The position numbers and the translations under genes are program-made. From contig JAQFVV010012498.1 of assembly GCA_028023455.1 (NCBI GenBank), positions 2,298,001 through 2,362,000 on the forward strand: 64,000 bases of DNA. The letters are read 5' to 3'. Shown in pieces: positions 24,626-38,899 of the stretch. The DNA is from Epiperipatus broadwayi (Eukaryota; Onychophora; Udeonychophora; Euonychophora; Peripatidae). The notes under the pieces are model-generated. The model was not told the DNA's origin and did not search any database. It saw only the letters and a program-made list of their open reading frames with translations. Position 1 is the stretch's first letter; the number at the start of each line of letters is the position of its first letter.

Positions 24626-24751
24626 GACGTTATCATTTTTATAAACTTTTAAAAACACGTGATGGACCGGAAAACGGAAATGGTGTTTTAGTGAATGTGT
24701 ACCTAGGATTAAAGAACTATTATGGTGAAAAGAAGACATCATTGGAGTTAC
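24626..24751 (+). CDS. Candidate internal exon (phase 1-1), unrecognised
   Basis: Preceded by a T-rich tract ending AAAAG and followed by C|GTAATA. It is 126 bp, so inclusion keeps the frame, and it joins in phase to the exon ending at 24107. The reading frame starts RYHFYKLLKTRDG and includes GVLVNVYLGLKNYYGEKK. The VNV-then-hydrophobic pattern faintly recalls the N-terminal part of Cys-loop receptors, but this is too weak to claim. The frame stays open beyond the donor to 24780. Confidence 0.25.
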
Positions 24752-24789
24752 GTAATATGAATTCTGTTTTATTTATCTAACATAAAAAT

Positions 24790-27030
24790 TAAATATTATT
24801 AATTTATTAAAAATAAGATAGGTACATTTCTTAAAATAATAACTAAAAGTAATATAATAATTAATTGCATAAGTTTATCTTATAATTAATATAACACGTA
24901 ATATATTAAAGAATGATTGTGAGTGTAAATGTGAATTATTTTATGAAGCTGTAATTCCGAAGAATATTGGAAGATGGACTGTACATTAAATCATTGCTTA
25001 TGGTAAAAATTTATAATAATAATAATTTTAATGTATTTAATATGTTTTCTTTAGATCAACCAAATGATATGATATTGTTGAATGAATGTATAAATATTTT
25101 AAAATACACACACATTATATTGGCAGTGACAGTTTTATTTAAATATGCATAATTTGAATTTATGATATAAATACGATGCAACATTACATAAGAAGTTTAG
25201 AAATAATTATATGATTCTTTCGTAAATAAATTTTAATATTTTGTTTATGTTATAGTATTAGAATTATATTTGTTATTCATAAGTAATTATTTTATTGCAA
25301 GTTAGGAAGAGATTTTAAAAGTCTATATTTTATTTTATTTTATTGGATAAATTAAGTTAAATTTTATGTAGAAGTTTATATTTGAGTTGAAGATTTACCG
25401 AATATAGATGATGAAGTATAAATAGTTTGGATAATTAGTATTTATTTAAATTTGATAATTGTTTTTCCGGAAAGTTTAAATAAGTTTTAAAGGATGTTTT
25501 GTAGAAAGAAAGTTATTAAGAAGGAGTAGAATAACACATAAAGTAAAGTAATAATTTTACATAGAAAAGAATCATAGAATTTATCTAATGTAATACTTTA
25601 TGAATTTGAAATTGATGAATAATTTAAATATTATTATTTTAACAGTACAGATATGTAATGCATATTTGATAAAACATGTAGCATGAATTGCATTAAATGA
25701 AATATAAATTATAATCAATTATTGTTATTACATTACAAAGATACATTAGTTTCTATATTATGTTATTAGAGTAATGCTGATAGTAAAATAAACACATACT
25801 AGTACATAATGAAATAAGTAACAGTAATACTTAAGTGATGTAGCAATTTAATTAGTAAAGTTTAATTGTTTACATATGCTACATAAATATTGTTTACATA
25901 AATTTTTCTGTGTAATAATTGAAGTTCACTGATATTTATTTAAAGTCTAAGTTTTAAAAGCATACTTCAATGTTATTAGTACAGCATTAAAAGAATGTAT
26001 AATTACTTATTAGGAATATGAATTAATAATAGTGGAAACATATTGTATTATTATTTTGTTTTATTCTTCTTTGTTTTCATAATTTTGAACTGTAAATATT
26101 GTAAATAAATTCATGGTTAAAATTAATGTAAATAAATTTGTTTAATTTGTTTTAAAAGTGTGTCGAGTTCATTATTTTGCACCACAGCATTTGACAACAG
26201 ATAATTTGAATAAACATAATATTTGCACAATATGAATTATTATTATTATTTAGAAATAAACACAATATTTTCTTGATATCATTTTATAAGAATTGATTGA
26301 TATTAACATATAATATTATTATGGTCATAAGGTAATTATAATGCACATTATAAGAGTACAATGTTACTTATTGCCACAGATTATTGAATTATAAGATTTT
26401 GATCTATTCCAAAATTAAGATGCTATATGAAAATAAAAGATATACATATGATTATTTATTTAATGATTGATGATATAACAGAAATAGATAAGATTAAGTT
26501 ATACCATAAGATTAGTATTATATTATTATTAGAATAAGTTAGGTGTATTTAGGTTTGATATAAAATCCCTTATCATACTTACTTACATGAATTATTATTA
26601 CTTTTAAAATTATTAGAAGAGCCTGAGATTATTTAATTATAAAAAAATTAAAAGTTGAGATTTATTTTATTAATATTAAAGATAATTTATTTTATTTAAA
26701 AGCCATAAGAATGCTGTAGATGTAGTAGTAAGTTAATAAGGAGGTAATAGTATTCTTATGCCATTGAGACAATGTCTTGGGAGATATTGACTTAATGTAA
26801 ATCTACTTATTTCTTTGTAACTTTACTTCACAATCTCATGATTTTAATAAATACTTATTTAATTAGTACATAATATAGAAATATATTGATTTTGATAATT
26901 GATAATAAATTTAATTAGAATATGATAATATAAAAGTATATTAAAGATAGATATGCAAATTTTAATTAAACATAATAATTTAATTGAGCTAGTCGTATTT
27001 CAAACTATATTATACATCGAGAAATAAGGG
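24790..27030. other. AT-rich stretch, no gene recognised
   Basis: Holds a possible short exon-like piece at 24963-25002 and possible polyadenylation hexamers near 26100-26140. Nothing is supported well enough to call. Confidence 0.5.
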
Positions 27031-27031
27031 T

Positions 27032-27082
<51 letters not shown>

Positions 27083-27087
<5 letters not shown>

Positions 27088-27298
27088 AAAATACAGTACT
27101 CAAAAGTTTATAAAAAATATATGTATAACCATTACTTAGAAGCACTTTCAACTAACTTGTAGCTTTGTCAACTATCACTTTTAAAATGCTGAAATTTTAA
27201 AAGTGATAGTTGACAAAGCTACAAGTTAGTTGAAAGTGCTTCTAAGTGATGGTTATACATATATTTTTTATAAACTTTTGAGTACTGTATTTTCAAAT
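27083..27298. mobile_element. Near-perfect hairpin MITE (105-bp arms)
   Basis: The left arm (27083-27187) and right arm (27194-27298) are reverse complements with a single obvious mismatch, separated by a 6-base loop. Inside the arms the sequence TACAGTACTCAAAAGTTTAT resembles Tc1/mariner-type termini (TA target then CAGT). The element abuts a (TA)n on its left. The near-identity of the arms implies a recent origin or gene conversion. As RNA it would form a long hairpin. Confidence 0.8.
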
Positions 27299-27370
27299 AT
27301 TTATTTATAAATTTACATATATTATTTTGAAGAAATACAGACATCGATTTGTAATAATATATACATATAT

Positions 27371-27467
27371 TGTAACAGTAGCTGGGTTCGAATACGGGTT
27401 TAATTGGTTGCGAATTAAATAGGTCGATGCGGTAAAATTTACAAATAGTCATTCGAACCCTGTTACA
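27371..27467. repeat. 97-bp element with inverted ends TGTAACAG / CTGTTACA
   Basis: The left end TGTAACAG(TAGCT)GGGTTCGAAT and the right end ATTCGAACCCTGTTACA are inverted repeats, with a 5-base insertion on the left. The ends contain GGTTCGAAT, like a pol III B box. It may be a tiny MITE or the end of an LTR-type element (TG...CA termini). Confidence 0.5.
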
Positions 27468-28332
27468 CAAGAGTATGAATGAGTACGTTAATCAATTAAA
27501 GGTATGAATGTATATATATTCACTGTATGTCTTAATACAATGGGTGAGAATTACTAATATACTTATATGTGAGAATGTAGAGAAGCGATTATATGTAGAG
27601 TTGCATTATTTTTTTTTATTCATTTGTGTTTTAAATAGATATTTCGTTATGAATATTATAAGATAGATTTTAAATGCCATTGATAACACATGTTTCTTGA
27701 GCAAAACCCATTAAACTTATAAGGCTGGGAAATAATCAATAGAATGGAAAGTTGTGCCACGGGCATTTCCAGTTAATGACTGTCCAGTGGAATTCTTAGA
27801 ACTAGTCGAGCGTATTTTTAGAACAATGAAAGAAAAAGCATTCTTGAGATCGGACCATCGGCGTAAGAATAGAAAAGAAAAGTGAGGTTAAAGAGCACTA
27901 ATGAATAGAACTATTTTTGTTCTCGGTGATTTTAGTAGTGATTTAAAAAATTAGAAAAAGCAGTGAAGTGATAGAAAGAAGCAGTGAAAGACATATAAAC
28001 TGATCAACCTAATTATTAATTAAGAAAAATTATTCATAATGTACTTCGTCTACATGCAGGGGTAAAAATAATCATCTAGGTTCATCAGAATGCTCAATGG
28101 ACAGCTATTGTGGAACCAACCTGAACTTTATTTATGGATTTGCTGTTAAGTTGACCAAGCGTAATGGCCACGGAACTCTCTAACAACCAGATCCTCTCAC
28201 AATCAAGCCAAACTCATCTACTTAAACTCTAATAGGGATTGTTTTGGCCAGAATATTTCAGAGCTTATCACCATCATTCGGACCAGTGACTTTTATTAAA
28301 ATCAGCATATTCTCTATGCTGTAAGCTTACAG

Positions 28333-28434
28333 ATTATTAGCCTCAGCCACGTGAATATTCGCTCTTAAGAGGTAACTTTGATCTTTTATTAATCTGCCTT
28401 AAATGAACATTTAATAATGGCTAAAGAAACATGT
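28333..28434 (+). pseudogene. Relic of a LINE endonuclease N-terminus (CR1/L2/Jockey-like)
   Basis: One frame reads SLSHVNIRS, a stop, further residues, then LNEHLIMAKETC. The H-x-N-I-R-S start and the E-T about 28 residues on match the first two conserved blocks of APE-type LINE endonucleases. There are two in-frame stops, and the similarity fades on both sides. It is distinct from the RTE-like family at 7.6 kb. Confidence 0.35.
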
Positions 28435-30967
28435 GTTATTTCAATTTAAATAAAGTAAATTAATAATTTATTAAAATGTTTAAAAAAATGCAACTCTGAC
28501 GTGTAATCACACGCTTTTGTTAATATGTGTATGAATTATATATGTATATGTAACGGAATAAATGAATTATATATTTAAGATATTAATATATGTGTGCACG
28601 TGCTAATAAATCTTAGAATTAATTACCACTTATATATATTATTTACATTCTGGGTTTCTGTTGACTGAGGGCTATTGTAATTGGATTGGATTTAGATAGA
28701 AATTATATTTAGAGATATAAGGCGTGTCTTAATGAGATCATCCATAGCTTTGTTCTCCTGATAAACATTGTTTTCCCAGTCCCTTGAGATTGATCTAGTT
28801 AGGATAAAATACCCAAAGAGTATCCATTGGAACTTTTGTTTGCACTTTTGAGATGTATAATTCTTATTAAATGGATAAGATTGGCGCTTGAGAAGGGCTT
28901 CGGCCTTTGCTCATAAATATACATTCTCAAAGCTTAGGGTAATAACTACTTATACACACTAAATTCTTTGAACAAGATTGTGGGTAGAATATTAAAATGG
29001 CTATCCAGTGTGTGGCATGGTATTCAAATACTGCTTAGTGATTAATATATATATATATATATATATATAAATTGATTCAATGTATGCAAGCAATTATAAG
29101 AGAATAGTGACAAAATGTGTGTAAACATATATAAATAATACATGTTGGTGCATTACTTTACATATAATTAAATGAATATGACAAAATAACAATAGTTATT
29201 CATTTACTTTATATATTTGAAAGTGATCTATATGTGATTTTAACTTACCATGATCATAGTAAAGAGTGGCTTGATAGTGATACCAACGAAGATTTTAGTC
29301 ATTATTCATAAAATAAATAATATTGGGTTTAATTATCAGAATAAGAATAAAGAGGCTGATCAATTAACTATTTTGTTAGATTTCCATAAGTGAATGGCAT
29401 ATATATTGTAACCTTATAGTATCACTGTAAAACTGGCTATTATAAATTTAAAACCATAAAAATTTTATTGGCTTTAATTTTTATAGTTAAGTAAGTTAAT
29501 CATCACTATCATAATATTTTATATAATCATTATCATGTTTAATAGTCTTTTGTACTAATGTTTATGAGAAAATATAAATTTATAAAGCATTTTTGAATGG
29601 CTTTCCAGGCAAAATTTTGTGGTCAATGCTTGTATTAAAATGCCTAAATTTATTTTGCCATTATTCTTATTAAGGATTAAAGATATCATTTGGTATAAAC
29701 AAACAGAACTGATTTCACCCATAAAACAAATAATTTAAAAAAAGAAATATAGAACAGAATTACGAATTTAATATCACCACATTAAAATATTTTGCGTAAA
29801 GCAATTATATTTATATTACATTTTTATTTATGTACAGAATAAACAATTTTTAAATTTTTATATTTTGCAAGCATGCATGGAAACTTATGTGTTTAGATTT
29901 TTTATTTGGTAAAGATTAATTTAGTTTGTTAGAATATTTATTTAATGATATTCATTAAAATCTTAATTTAAATCTAATTGAATAAATATCTGAAAACTAT
30001 TTAAATTTATGACATTTATTTTAAATAAATATTATTTCAAAAACCTGGAAATAAAAGTGAAGTGATTGAAAAAAATTGAAATTATTATTTTCTTTTTATT
30101 TATTTTTAAACATCATTCAAAAAGTTTTTACCATGCTGATTCAAAAAGTTTAACCATAACATTTAGCTGGCAATAACCATGATGAAATCTTCCAATATTT
30201 AGTGGAAAAACGAAGAAACTCCACTGCATGATGGAGAATATTCTGTAATCCACACATCATATGATAACCAGTATAAAAACTGAAGTTTGGAAAATCCAGA
30301 CAGTCTTCACAAATTTTTGTTGCATTCAGGACCTAAACAGGTTCAAATTTTTTAATCATCATTTTATTTGCATCTATATGATTATTAGTTAGATTAACTA
30401 GTCTGTGCATTTATCTTTGCTGGTTAAAAGAAACTTCTCATTATAATAGGAAAATGATGAAAAACAAAGGATAAATCAAAAACCATCATTAATTAATTCA
30501 TTAATTTTTTATTTCAAAAAATCTCACTTATTATTATTAACTGTTAGTGGAAAAGGAACAAATTGACTTATGGGTACACCCTTCAAATTATAAAATTACA
30601 ACAAATATATTCATTAAATTAGTTCTTGTTGTCTGAAAATATTTTTAGTATGAAAAATTGTTTTCAATTTTTGTTGTCATTGATAATACTGAAAAAAATT
30701 TAAAGTCCAACATTGTAAACTCAGTGGCATAATAGTTACATGAATGTAAAAGTAGACAGATACAAATAAATGTGTTTTGAATGGATAAGTTAATAACATC
30801 AATAAATAAATGCATTTACGTTAATAAACAGATTAATATATATATATACAACTCAATAAACTTCTTTTTAATGATAGATTAGTTATGAAATAAAAAGGTA
30901 TTTACAGGAAAATAGGAATGGGGATTTCATAATAATTGTGTAGATTGAAAAAATATCTAAAACAGTA

Positions 30968-31009
<42 letters not shown>

Positions 31010-32940
31010 TATTTACTATTTATTGATATATATATCTTTATATATATATATATATATATATATAAAGAATTCAATCAATAAATGAATCGATTGAGATATA
31101 AACAAAAACAATATAGCGATGGCTAATGATAGAACCTAATGTAAAATTAACTTGTTAAAAAATGTGTCTTATTATTTTAATCTATTATAAAATCAGTATA
31201 TTTGACGTTAAATGTAATAATTTTTTTTTATCAGAGGTCAGAGTATTCTGACTGTTTTTAATATTTAATTTATCAAAGAAAGATATCGTTTAATGTTTCA
31301 TATTTGTTACATCTGCATCTATACTTTTGTATTTTTCCTTTTAAAAACAGATTTTCATTTCAGAGAATTTCTATGAAAACTTGAGATCTGCATTTCACCT
31401 TAGGAACTTTTTCTTTTATATAGATGAATGAAATATGCGTTTGAGAAGTTACAAAATGTCAGGAGAAAATATAGCTAACTTAAAAATATAAAAAATACAA
31501 AAAAATATCATATGTTTTCAAATATAAATATATAAAACGGTTAATACATTTAGAACACAATATTATATTAAAAAATAAATATATAAAAAAAGATACTATA
31601 ATATGTATTTCTTAAAAGATGTTATTTACATATGCTACATAAATACTAAATTTTATTAAATATTAAAATATATTAAAAAGTATAGGAATTGTAATTAACA
31701 AAAATTCAAGTTGTTTCACTTAACAATCATGAATTCATTAGAGTTTCTGAAATGAAATGCATCACTCATAGCTTTATTTATCCTGATTCCAATATATTCT
31801 TAGTTTACCTACTACATTACACTAAAACCATGCATATTAAAACTGTGTTTACATATTAGTAATTGAAGTAGTAATAATAATAGTGATAATGTATTAAATA
31901 AATATTAATAATATTGAATGGCAAAATTGTATCTTGTGGACCACAATTGATAGGTAGTAGAGTAATCTTAAGATTTTAATGCATCTCCAAACAACCAAAA
32001 AGATGCTTGACAAAATGGAACTACTACCATGGATATACATTATTTTCAGTACAGTTCATTTTCTCTCACTCACAATTCATTTTATTATACTGTGCTACCA
32101 TTGTCAAATTACATTTTAAAATTAAATGCATTTTAATTCTGATTCTAATATTTGATTGTTTTGTATTCAAATATGTGTATATAAAGTTTTTAATTTCTCA
32201 TAGTTGAAAATATGATAGAAATATGTTGAATAGATTGGAAAATTTTAGCTATTATGTAAAACAGAACAATACATAAATAATAAATCATTTTGAAGTTGGA
32301 TTAGTAATAAGCATTTCATTCAGTTATCTGTTGTGTGTTTTAATAAACCTTATTACTTAAGAATCCCTCTGCTAAATATTAATACAAAAAAAAAAACTTA
32401 GTAAAAATGGTCTAAAAGGAATCAGTAACTAGCAATCATAATAATATTTCATTTTTTTCTATAAATAAATATAAGAAATAAGCAAAATTTATTTGATAAA
32501 GACTCTCAAAGTCTTAGTATGAATAGCCTTTCAAAATACAAAAATATCAAAGTTTAGAGATGAAATTCTGTTTTTAGTAAAATTTATTTTCCAGAGAAAG
32601 AAAGTTTAATATAAGTTGATAGTTATGTTTTTTTTTGAAAGGATTGATCATAAAGTAAAAATATGAGCACACAATATTGAATTTAATTTAAAGTCCCTAA
32701 CATTATTTGGAATTCATAGATTTATCTGTGAAATACTAATAACTTTAACAATAGTCCATTTTATTAATGTTTATGCTTCAATATTAGATTCAGGATAGTC
32801 AGAAACAGAATGGTTTTGTTTTATGTTGGATAGTTGTTATTGCATCAAATTAATAAAATATTATTATTTTTCCTTGTGATCTAATTTTCATACTGGTAGA
32901 AACAATAAATTGCATCTCAAAGTTATTTAAAAAAAACATT
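28435..32940. other. AT-rich stretch, no gene recognised
   Basis: Holds several (AT)n tracts (29044-29068, 30970-31008, 31041-31063), an imperfect (AT)n-cored palindrome at about 30959-31020, and a small stem-loop at 28886-28933. No coding signal stands out. Confidence 0.5.
28886..28933 (+). other. Stem-loop with inner TTCG tetraloop
   Basis: The outer arms GCTTGAGAA (28886-28894) and TTCTCAAAGC (28924-28933) pair with one bulge. Inside, GGGC-TTCG-GCCT forms a compact hairpin. It could be a structured RNA piece of a repeat or chance; no family is recognised. Confidence 0.3.
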
Positions 32941-32943
32941 TTA

Positions 32944-33080
32944 CTCCAAAAACTTGACTGACATATTGTTTTTAAATTTTTGCATAACATTATCACAAAT
33001 ATTATATTTAACTAGAAAATCACTACGAAAGAATTTGGATATATCAAGACTAATACTATCACTGGTCAGGCCAGCAACAC
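32944..33080 (-). CDS. Candidate terminal exon, unrecognised
   Basis: On the minus strand a pyrimidine-rich acceptor (TTTTCCCCTCTCCTTCAG) precedes an open frame that starts G(V)AGLTSDSISLDIS in phase 1 and runs 46 residues to a TAA. Composition is less AT-biased than the flanks. It lies on the same strand as the mGluR exon and has the same entry phase, about 15 kb downstream of it, so it could be a 3' exon of that transcript, but its sequence matches no part of the receptor that I know. A chance frame is possible. Confidence 0.22.
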
Positions 33081-33129
33081 CTGAAGGAGAGGGGAAAATA
33101 ATATCTCTCAAAATGTTATGCATATTCTA

Positions 33130-36100
33130 ACCTGTTTGATATGCTATTACTAACAGTAGATGATGGAAATAGTCCAATATAAAAATACAACTAGAACCCC
33201 ATCATCACAAACCTTCAGGCAAACATAAAATGTTGTTTAGGTAAAGAAAAAGTAGTGTCAGTGTTGTTCTTACAGTTATTGCGACTATAATCACTAACTA
33301 CAAGCAGTTAAAAAAACTACAAATAAAACAATGATATTTTTATTAATATAAATAAAAAATAGAGAAGCATAAATATTAAAAATAAATTCATTATTAAACA
33401 TCGATTAAATACTTCGTCAATTTTAACATTTATTTAATCTATTTTTTTTTTTTTCTGGAAATATTGAATGTAAACTTTTTTAGTTCAACAAAGAAAAATA
33501 GCAATTCATATTATACTTTCTGTAAAATATATTAAATATTAAATGTAATTTATTATTTAAAGTACTCCAAATATTCCACGATTAACAAAATCGATATAAT
33601 CATTAGATGGGTGTGTGTGTTACTCAGAACATCATTTTAAACTTGATATATTAATTAAATCCATATATTGCTAATATAATTAAAATTCAAAAGCTTTACT
33701 AGTCTTATTGTATTGATTTATTTTATTATAATGCTTTTATTTATTATAAAGCTTATAATCACAATAACAAAATAATTTCCAAACAGATTTTCAAGTATTT
33801 TTTAAAGAAATATCTCAAAGATTTATAAATTTTTTTTCTAAGAACACTATTTAAGCTGTATAAAATACAATAATTAGACCACTTCACATTTTTGTTAAAG
33901 AAAACTGGCATTACACAGTTAAAAAAAACTACAAAATAATATTTTACATGTTAATTTATTTTTCCAGTTTATATATAATAAGTATTAAATCAGAATTATT
34001 TTTTTTAAAAAGTGAAATGTTAATGAATTTTTATTAACATGTCTAGTAATTTTTAAACTTATTCTTTAGAAAATTTAACGCGGTGGACATTATTCATTAT
34101 TTATTGCAATATGAAAATTATTTAAATTAACTTCAGGTTTTCTTAAAAGCAAAGCAGACTTTTTTATAAATTAAGTATATTTAAATTAGTAAAACTCAAT
34201 TAGCATACTTAGTGAGAGAAAATAATCAATAATTTTGACAATATTGTTTATGTTGCAGAATAAATTTAATTTTAAGTACCTCTAGATATACAATTTTTTT
34301 CCCACATCAAATGTAACAAGCATTTTAATCCGCCTTGAATGAAAGTTAAAGTAAACTCACACATTTTCAATATTACTGATTTATATTAAAGTGTGTATTT
34401 TTTTAAAATAAATAATTTGCAATACATTACTGAGTGCTGAAGCACATAACTTATAAGACAATTAATTTTATTATTTAATAGCATTAATAATATATGTATT
34501 AAAAGTAATAATTAATTACATTCAACAAATATCGGATTTTTTTTTAAAAAAAAAACCAAAACACTGAAAATGTTAATTAAAAAGATAATTTTAAAAAGAA
34601 TAATCGTATTTTGTTTTACGATCAGCATATCACATTTATGTGACCAATCCAGAATAACTAGAATTTTTTACCCTCCTATTAAATATAGATATATATAATT
34701 TTCTGGCAATAATTAGATGATTAATTACGTTTTTGTGATAGTACTTACAATTGAGAACTTATTTACATTGACAAATTTATTTTAATGGATTATTATTCGA
34801 GTCTATGACATAACATCAAATATTTTATAATTTATTTTTATTTAAAAATTATTTAGAAATTCTCTGACTATATTAACTATTATAAAACTGTAACCTATTA
34901 TTTTTTAAATCTCTATTTGTTCTTCTATTTTTCATTAATTCAGCTCCACATATTACTTAATCAATTGATCAGTGCAAAGAAAAGAATTGAATATGTGATG
35001 AGCTCTCAAAAGCGTGTGAGAAAAAACTATAAACTGTGAATTAGACGTAAATAAAAAGATAAAAGTGTAAATAATGTAAATAATTATAATTTTTTTAATG
35101 TTCTACTATTTCTATATCGTTTGTTAAATAAAATTTTATAGAATCCATTTTGCTTTAAATTACAAATTACATTTCATGGGATTATAGGGGGAGATGATAT
35201 TGGAATTTAACTTGTACAAAATTGGCTCTTCTCCAAACAGCGTCACTGGTATTATCTACTCTTTTTAGTAGACCATTTTCGTTCTTTAGCAGTAAAAACT
35301 AAAAACCATAGATAGTATTGCAATGGCATTGATATAAGGAAATCTAAAAAGATAAACAAAAATTTAAAGACTGATAGTATTAATTGCATTTAAATTTGTT
35401 ATATTTTACTTGATTACTGCTTATAAACAAGAATTAATAAGATAAATGTAACTATTGTTCAAAGTTAGATTGCAAAACTCAGGAGACCAATGGATACATA
35501 ATTAGGGAATAATGCACATAGGTACAAGAGTTAATTGGAGTACTCAAAAACAGTATCTAAGCAACAGGTACTTTTAACATATTTAGAAAAAATATATGTT
35601 AGCTCAGAAAGGCTAGAAACTTTTTTCATTTAAGCAACTTTTCCATCTTCTTTCATTGTATATATTTTTTTACTAACTTCAAATTGGTATAAGGCTCAGT
35701 ACCACATTGTAATCTTTTTACACTGATTGTGGCAATTTATATTTATAACTACAATATTTTCTCTTTTTTATATATAAGTAGAATGATATATGAAGCTCAT
35801 AGCATTGAAATAGCATCAATAAGATTAAATTTAAGAAACAGGACAGTTTTACTTGCAATATTTCATGAAGCAATACAACAATAATGAGTTGCTCAAAATT
35901 GAAATTTGAAATAAATTTAATCAGAAAATATTTGTATGCATGACTAATTTTATATAGAAAAGTTTTTTATCTGCATTTCCTCTCAAATAGTGGTCTAAAA
36001 TAGCTGCACCTGGCTATGTCACAGTGTTTGTAAAATGGATCATTTGATCAATAGAAATAATTATAGTACCAGTAATTGTAATGGTGACAAAATAGTAGAA

Positions 36101-37985
36101 AGTTATATTGTAAAGGTCTTTTATTAAATATAAATATTTAATATTTGCTTAATATGGACATTCAAAACCTCAGTATTGAGCAGTGGATGTAAGTAAAGAG
36201 AGTGAATGAAGTATAATATTAATATAACTGCTCTTAATAAAAATCATCATTTAGAAATAAAGTTTAATTGAATAGGAAGATGACTACAGTTTTTTGGAAA
36301 TTAAAATATTGAGTGAATTCACAGTATGGAATTAACTAAGAAGTCTAACTTCATAATTTTTTATTTTTGAAATTTTTAAATATATCAACAAAAGACTAGT
36401 GATATTAAAATTAATTTGATCAATTGTACTTATATACTTTTTATCTGTACTTATATTCCAATATTAAATCCAGAAATTCATTATGAAATTCTTATGCCTT
36501 TCTGAATAGTATTATTTAAATCATTACATTAAAAGATCAACTTTTTATACTAGGAAACTTTAAAATGCATATTAGTGAAATTAATAAACATTTTTGAAAA
36601 CTTATTACAAATAACATTGGTCACATAAATTTAAAACATCTACTATTAAATTTGTTTTACAATATATGAATTGACTATCACAAACAAATTATTTAAACAG
36701 AAAATTTTATATAAAGAAATATGGATAGATTCATGTTCAAACGAATGGTTTATAAATTAAATGAGAATATAGAAAGTTATTATTATATAATCATTTACAT
36801 AACATATTATTAGGTAGATCATAGACTAGCATTTTTCAAGGTTAATAAAAATTATCCCAAAACCTAGGTAGAAATTCTAATGTTCAGTCACTTAAAGCAA
36901 TTACTATTTATTAATAATTTTTATTAATCATTTATTAGACTAGAGATTATTCACTTGATGTTAAGTTTTAATAATTGTTAAACACCAAAATTGTCAATTT
37001 GGCTTTTTGATCTTATAATATTACTGAAACACAATTTTCTTAAGAATGCAATAGTTATATAAGTTAGTTGGTTCCTTTTTCTAAAAAAAAAAAAACTATA
37101 TTTCTTTAATAATGATTATATTATTAGAGATATAATTAAAGAAATATTTAATATTAACAAAATAAACATGAAATTTTAAAGATGGTTTAGAGATTTAAAA
37201 ATAGAATTTCAATGATTTGATAAAAATATATAAGAATGAATGGTGATTTAAAAGAATATTAAAAGATATCATTAATTAACCATCTTCATTCATCTTGTTT
37301 TAATATACTGAGTGTAATTTCTTTTCCTTTAGAATACTCCTCAATTCCTGGTTACCTCTCTCTTGTCAAATGTTACTGCCAGATGGGAAGGTCTGCATAT
37401 CATATGAAACTGAAAACTGTAATAGTGAAAGCTAAAGCTTCTAGAAAGCTCAACCAAGCCAAACAAATTGAAAGTGAGTGACTAGATTAAATGAGATATA
37501 AGATTATCCAAAGCAATGATTATTACAATGGACTAGCATCTACTTCAAAGAAATGTAAAAAAATAATACTACAAAACTTCAAGTTAAGATATCCGAAGAA
37601 CTGCGTTTAAAAACAAGATCACTAAAAAAAATAGATTATGAGTATTGTACTTTAAAATCTGTAAGGTCACTAGGATAAAAACAACTTTTTATTAAGGAAA
37701 TTGGATGTAATGTGACTTACAAACAATGAGAAAGGGAAGAGGAGTATAGTTACTATATCTATATATAAAGCACAATGAGAAAGACCAATAGAAAAGAATG
37801 GATGTCTTAATACTATTAGAGAAATATATCACAGAAGATAATAGAAGAATTTATTAAAGAAAAAGTGATAACTGCATGTTTGACTTTGTTTTTAAAAAAA
37901 TGGCATTCAAAGAAGGCTAGGAATCCTGAAATAAATATGAGAATGAAATATTAAACATGCATTTTAAGACTTTATATATTGTTTT

Positions 37986-38031
<46 letters not shown>

Positions 38032-38850
38032 ATAAAATATATAAATATAATATATATATATATATATATATATTATTTTAAGTATTTTGGAGACAATCAG
38101 ATATATCTGAGTATGACTTAGAGGATAAAAAAAATTGGTTAAATTTTATGATGTTAAGTTTGTGAAGGGCAGAGTGCAATAATGACATCAAGTTTTTAAA
38201 GACTGTTTGGAAGTGTAAGCAGAAAATTATCATGTAGAATAAAAGATTTATCAAGGATAAGAGAAATTTATGATGAATTGTTAAATCATAAACATACAAA
38301 ATGGCTGTTTAGATTGAAAATAGAGAAGGGATTAAAAAACATTTGGAAGACATGTCAGAAAAAAAATTACAGGTTTATTTAAAAAAGTTAAGATAGACTA
38401 TAAAATTTTGGGATAAAAAATATAAAGAGGAATAAAACTTGACCAACAAAGAGTATTATGGTTACAATGAATAAAAAAGGAAAGCATATTAAAGATGGAT
38501 TAATCCATAGAGGGTAAAATTGAAAAAAAATATAGAAAATTAACTATTGAATATAAAAAAATATGAGAACAAAAAGAATAAGCAGATACATAATAAAAAT
38601 TAAAAAATTCTAAAGATCAACAAATGATTAGAGAATGATAAAGAGCTGGATCATCATAGAATAAAATAATTATGATTGAAATAAAGAAATGTACTATATA
38701 TAAAAATGCTCTTAATTTAATAAAAAAAATATATATTATGACAGTCATTGAACTTGGGAGAGAAATGGTTTTGGGAGACAGTATGGAAGAAATAGAAATG
38801 ATTTGACCAGAAAAAATTAATTTAAAGCTGATAAAATTTGGAGGAAAAAT
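33130..38850. other. AT-rich stretch, no gene recognised
   Basis: Nothing gene-like was found. A patch at about 35165-35330 is less AT-rich (CAAACAGCGTCACTGG) and may be an old mobile-element fragment. (AT)n tracts occur at 37991-38027 and 38050-38072. Confidence 0.5.
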
Positions 38851-38899
38851 GTTATATTGATAAACATTACTTTAGATTATGAGAGATATTCTTGGAATG

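Noticed and set aside
24626-24751. Calling the 24.6-kb exon a Cys-loop receptor
   Set aside because: Only a VNV-like pattern is shared; the length to the expected Trp is wrong and the Cys-loop itself is not seen.
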